Origin: an uncultured Flavobacteriaceae bacterium
GTDB lineage: Bacteria; Bacteroidota; Bacteroidia; Flavobacteriales; Flavobacteriaceae
Reading direction: 5' to 3'
DNA: 64,000 nucleotides
NCBI GenBank assembly: GCA_938017825.1
Contig: CALIJE010000040.1
Span: forward strand, 1 to 64,000
Shown here: positions 63,639-64,000 of the stretch, one piece after another
How the letters are laid out: each line of letters opens with the position of its first letter
Position numbering within the stretch: the stretch's first letter is position 1
Notes under the pieces: model-generated
Told to the model about the DNA's origin: nothing
The model's database searches: none
The model's input: the letters and a program-made list of their open reading frames with translations, nothing else
Position numbers and translations under genes: made by a program

Positions 63639-64000
63639 TGACAGCTACAGAGACGAAACTAAGGGGGTGTTTTGTGCTAGAAGCCCCGCTCTATGAAGAT
63701 GAACGCGGGTATTTGTCGGTAGTATTCAATGACCAAACATTTAAAGAAGCTACTGGCCTTGAAGTCGCTTTTGTTCAGGACAACCAGTCGTTTTCGAAAA
63801 AAGGGGTCATTAGGGCGCTACATTATCAACGGGGTGAGTTCGGGCAAGCCAAATTGGTTCGCGTGCTAAGCGGCAAAGTGCTTGATGTTGCGGTTGATTT
63901 GAGAAAAGAATCTTCAACTTTTGGCGAACATGTGGCCTTAGAATTAAGCTATGAGAATCGAAAACAGCTATTTATTCCGAGGGGATTCGCCCACGGATTT
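63638..64000 (+). CDS. rfbC: dTDP-4-dehydrorhamnose 3,5-epimerase, 5' part
   Basis: The gene runs off the window; 121 codons are visible. The ATG at 63638 overlaps the rfbA stop. Visible RmlC signatures are FVQDNQSFSKKGVIRALHYQRGEFGQAKLVRVLSGKVLDVAVDLRKESSTFG and FIPRGFAHGF. The HYQ His is the catalytic His of the family. The usual RGLHYQ is RALHYQ here. rfbD is expected next. Confidence 0.95.
   Translation, partial: MTATETKLRGCFVLEAPLYEDERGYLSVVFNDQTFKEATGLEVAFVQDNQSFSKKGVIRALHYQRGEFGQAKLVRVLSGKVLDVAVDLRKESSTFGEHVALELSYENRKQLFIPRGFAHGF

Overview
This 64 kb window is ordinary chromosome from a member of the Bacteroidota, almost certainly a gliding Flavobacteriaceae bacterium. Support comes from type IX secretion (T9SS) type B sorting domains, a complete sprC-sprD-sprB-sprF gliding operon set, PorP/SprF barrels, DUF4837, DUF4175 and GIN-domain families, Bacteroidota-type -7 boxes (TAnnTTTG) and little sign of Shine-Dalgarno starts. 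The genus cannot be fixed from the sequence alone. I see no prophage, insertion sequence, integron or CRISPR array.

Layout. 1-5.5 kb: 3' part of a PQQ/cytochrome c dehydrogenase, a secreted hydrolase-like protein, an NlpC/P60 lipoprotein, an orphan cytosine-5 DNA methyltransferase and a DUF1801 protein. 5.5-11.2 kb: ElaA-type acetyltransferase and RpiB, a very AT-rich 0.6 kb gap, RNase R, a GIN-domain protein, a LysE-type exporter, tRNA-Cys and FolB. 11.3-31.6 kb: the gliding/T9SS block on the minus strand (SprC, SprD, the 4611-residue adhesin SprB, SprF), with a 1 kb non-coding gap before sprB. 31.7-37.4 kb: GlnRS, an SPFH protein, GluRS and an AlkB-type alkane monooxygenase. 37.5-45.2 kb: DUF4175 protein, YbeY, MnmG, and small envelope and methyltransferase genes, with two parS-like palindromes. 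45.5-51.8 kb: OmpH-like lipoprotein, DoxX-like protein, DNA polymerase III delta', phosphoglycerate kinase, a LysM lytic transglycosylase and DUF4837. 52-56.3 kb: a 56-residue membrane protein missing from the ORF track, a SPOR-TPR-PD40-OmpA protein, a tiny T9SS-type-B-domain protein and TatA. 56.4-64 kb: M23 peptidase, GH3-family protein, a DUF6909-like protein, a Wzz-like protein and rfbB-rfbA-rfbC (partial) for dTDP-rhamnose.

The most interesting signal is a shared upstream element. sprC and sprB both carry two TGTTGTG boxes exactly 21 bp apart (read on the plus strand), a flanking GAATTTA, and an identically placed AACAAATAT (ATATTTGTT on the coding strand, a -7-like box). The same pair of boxes, again 21 bp apart, lies upstream of the 56-residue membrane protein and of the small T9SS-domain protein, so the window appears to hold four members of an undescribed surface/gliding regulon. 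Other notable points are the two parS-like sites flanking mnmG, a cluster of TGTTCATA repeats before rnr, segmental duplications inside sprB, and a SPOR-like module shared by SprD and the OmpA protein.
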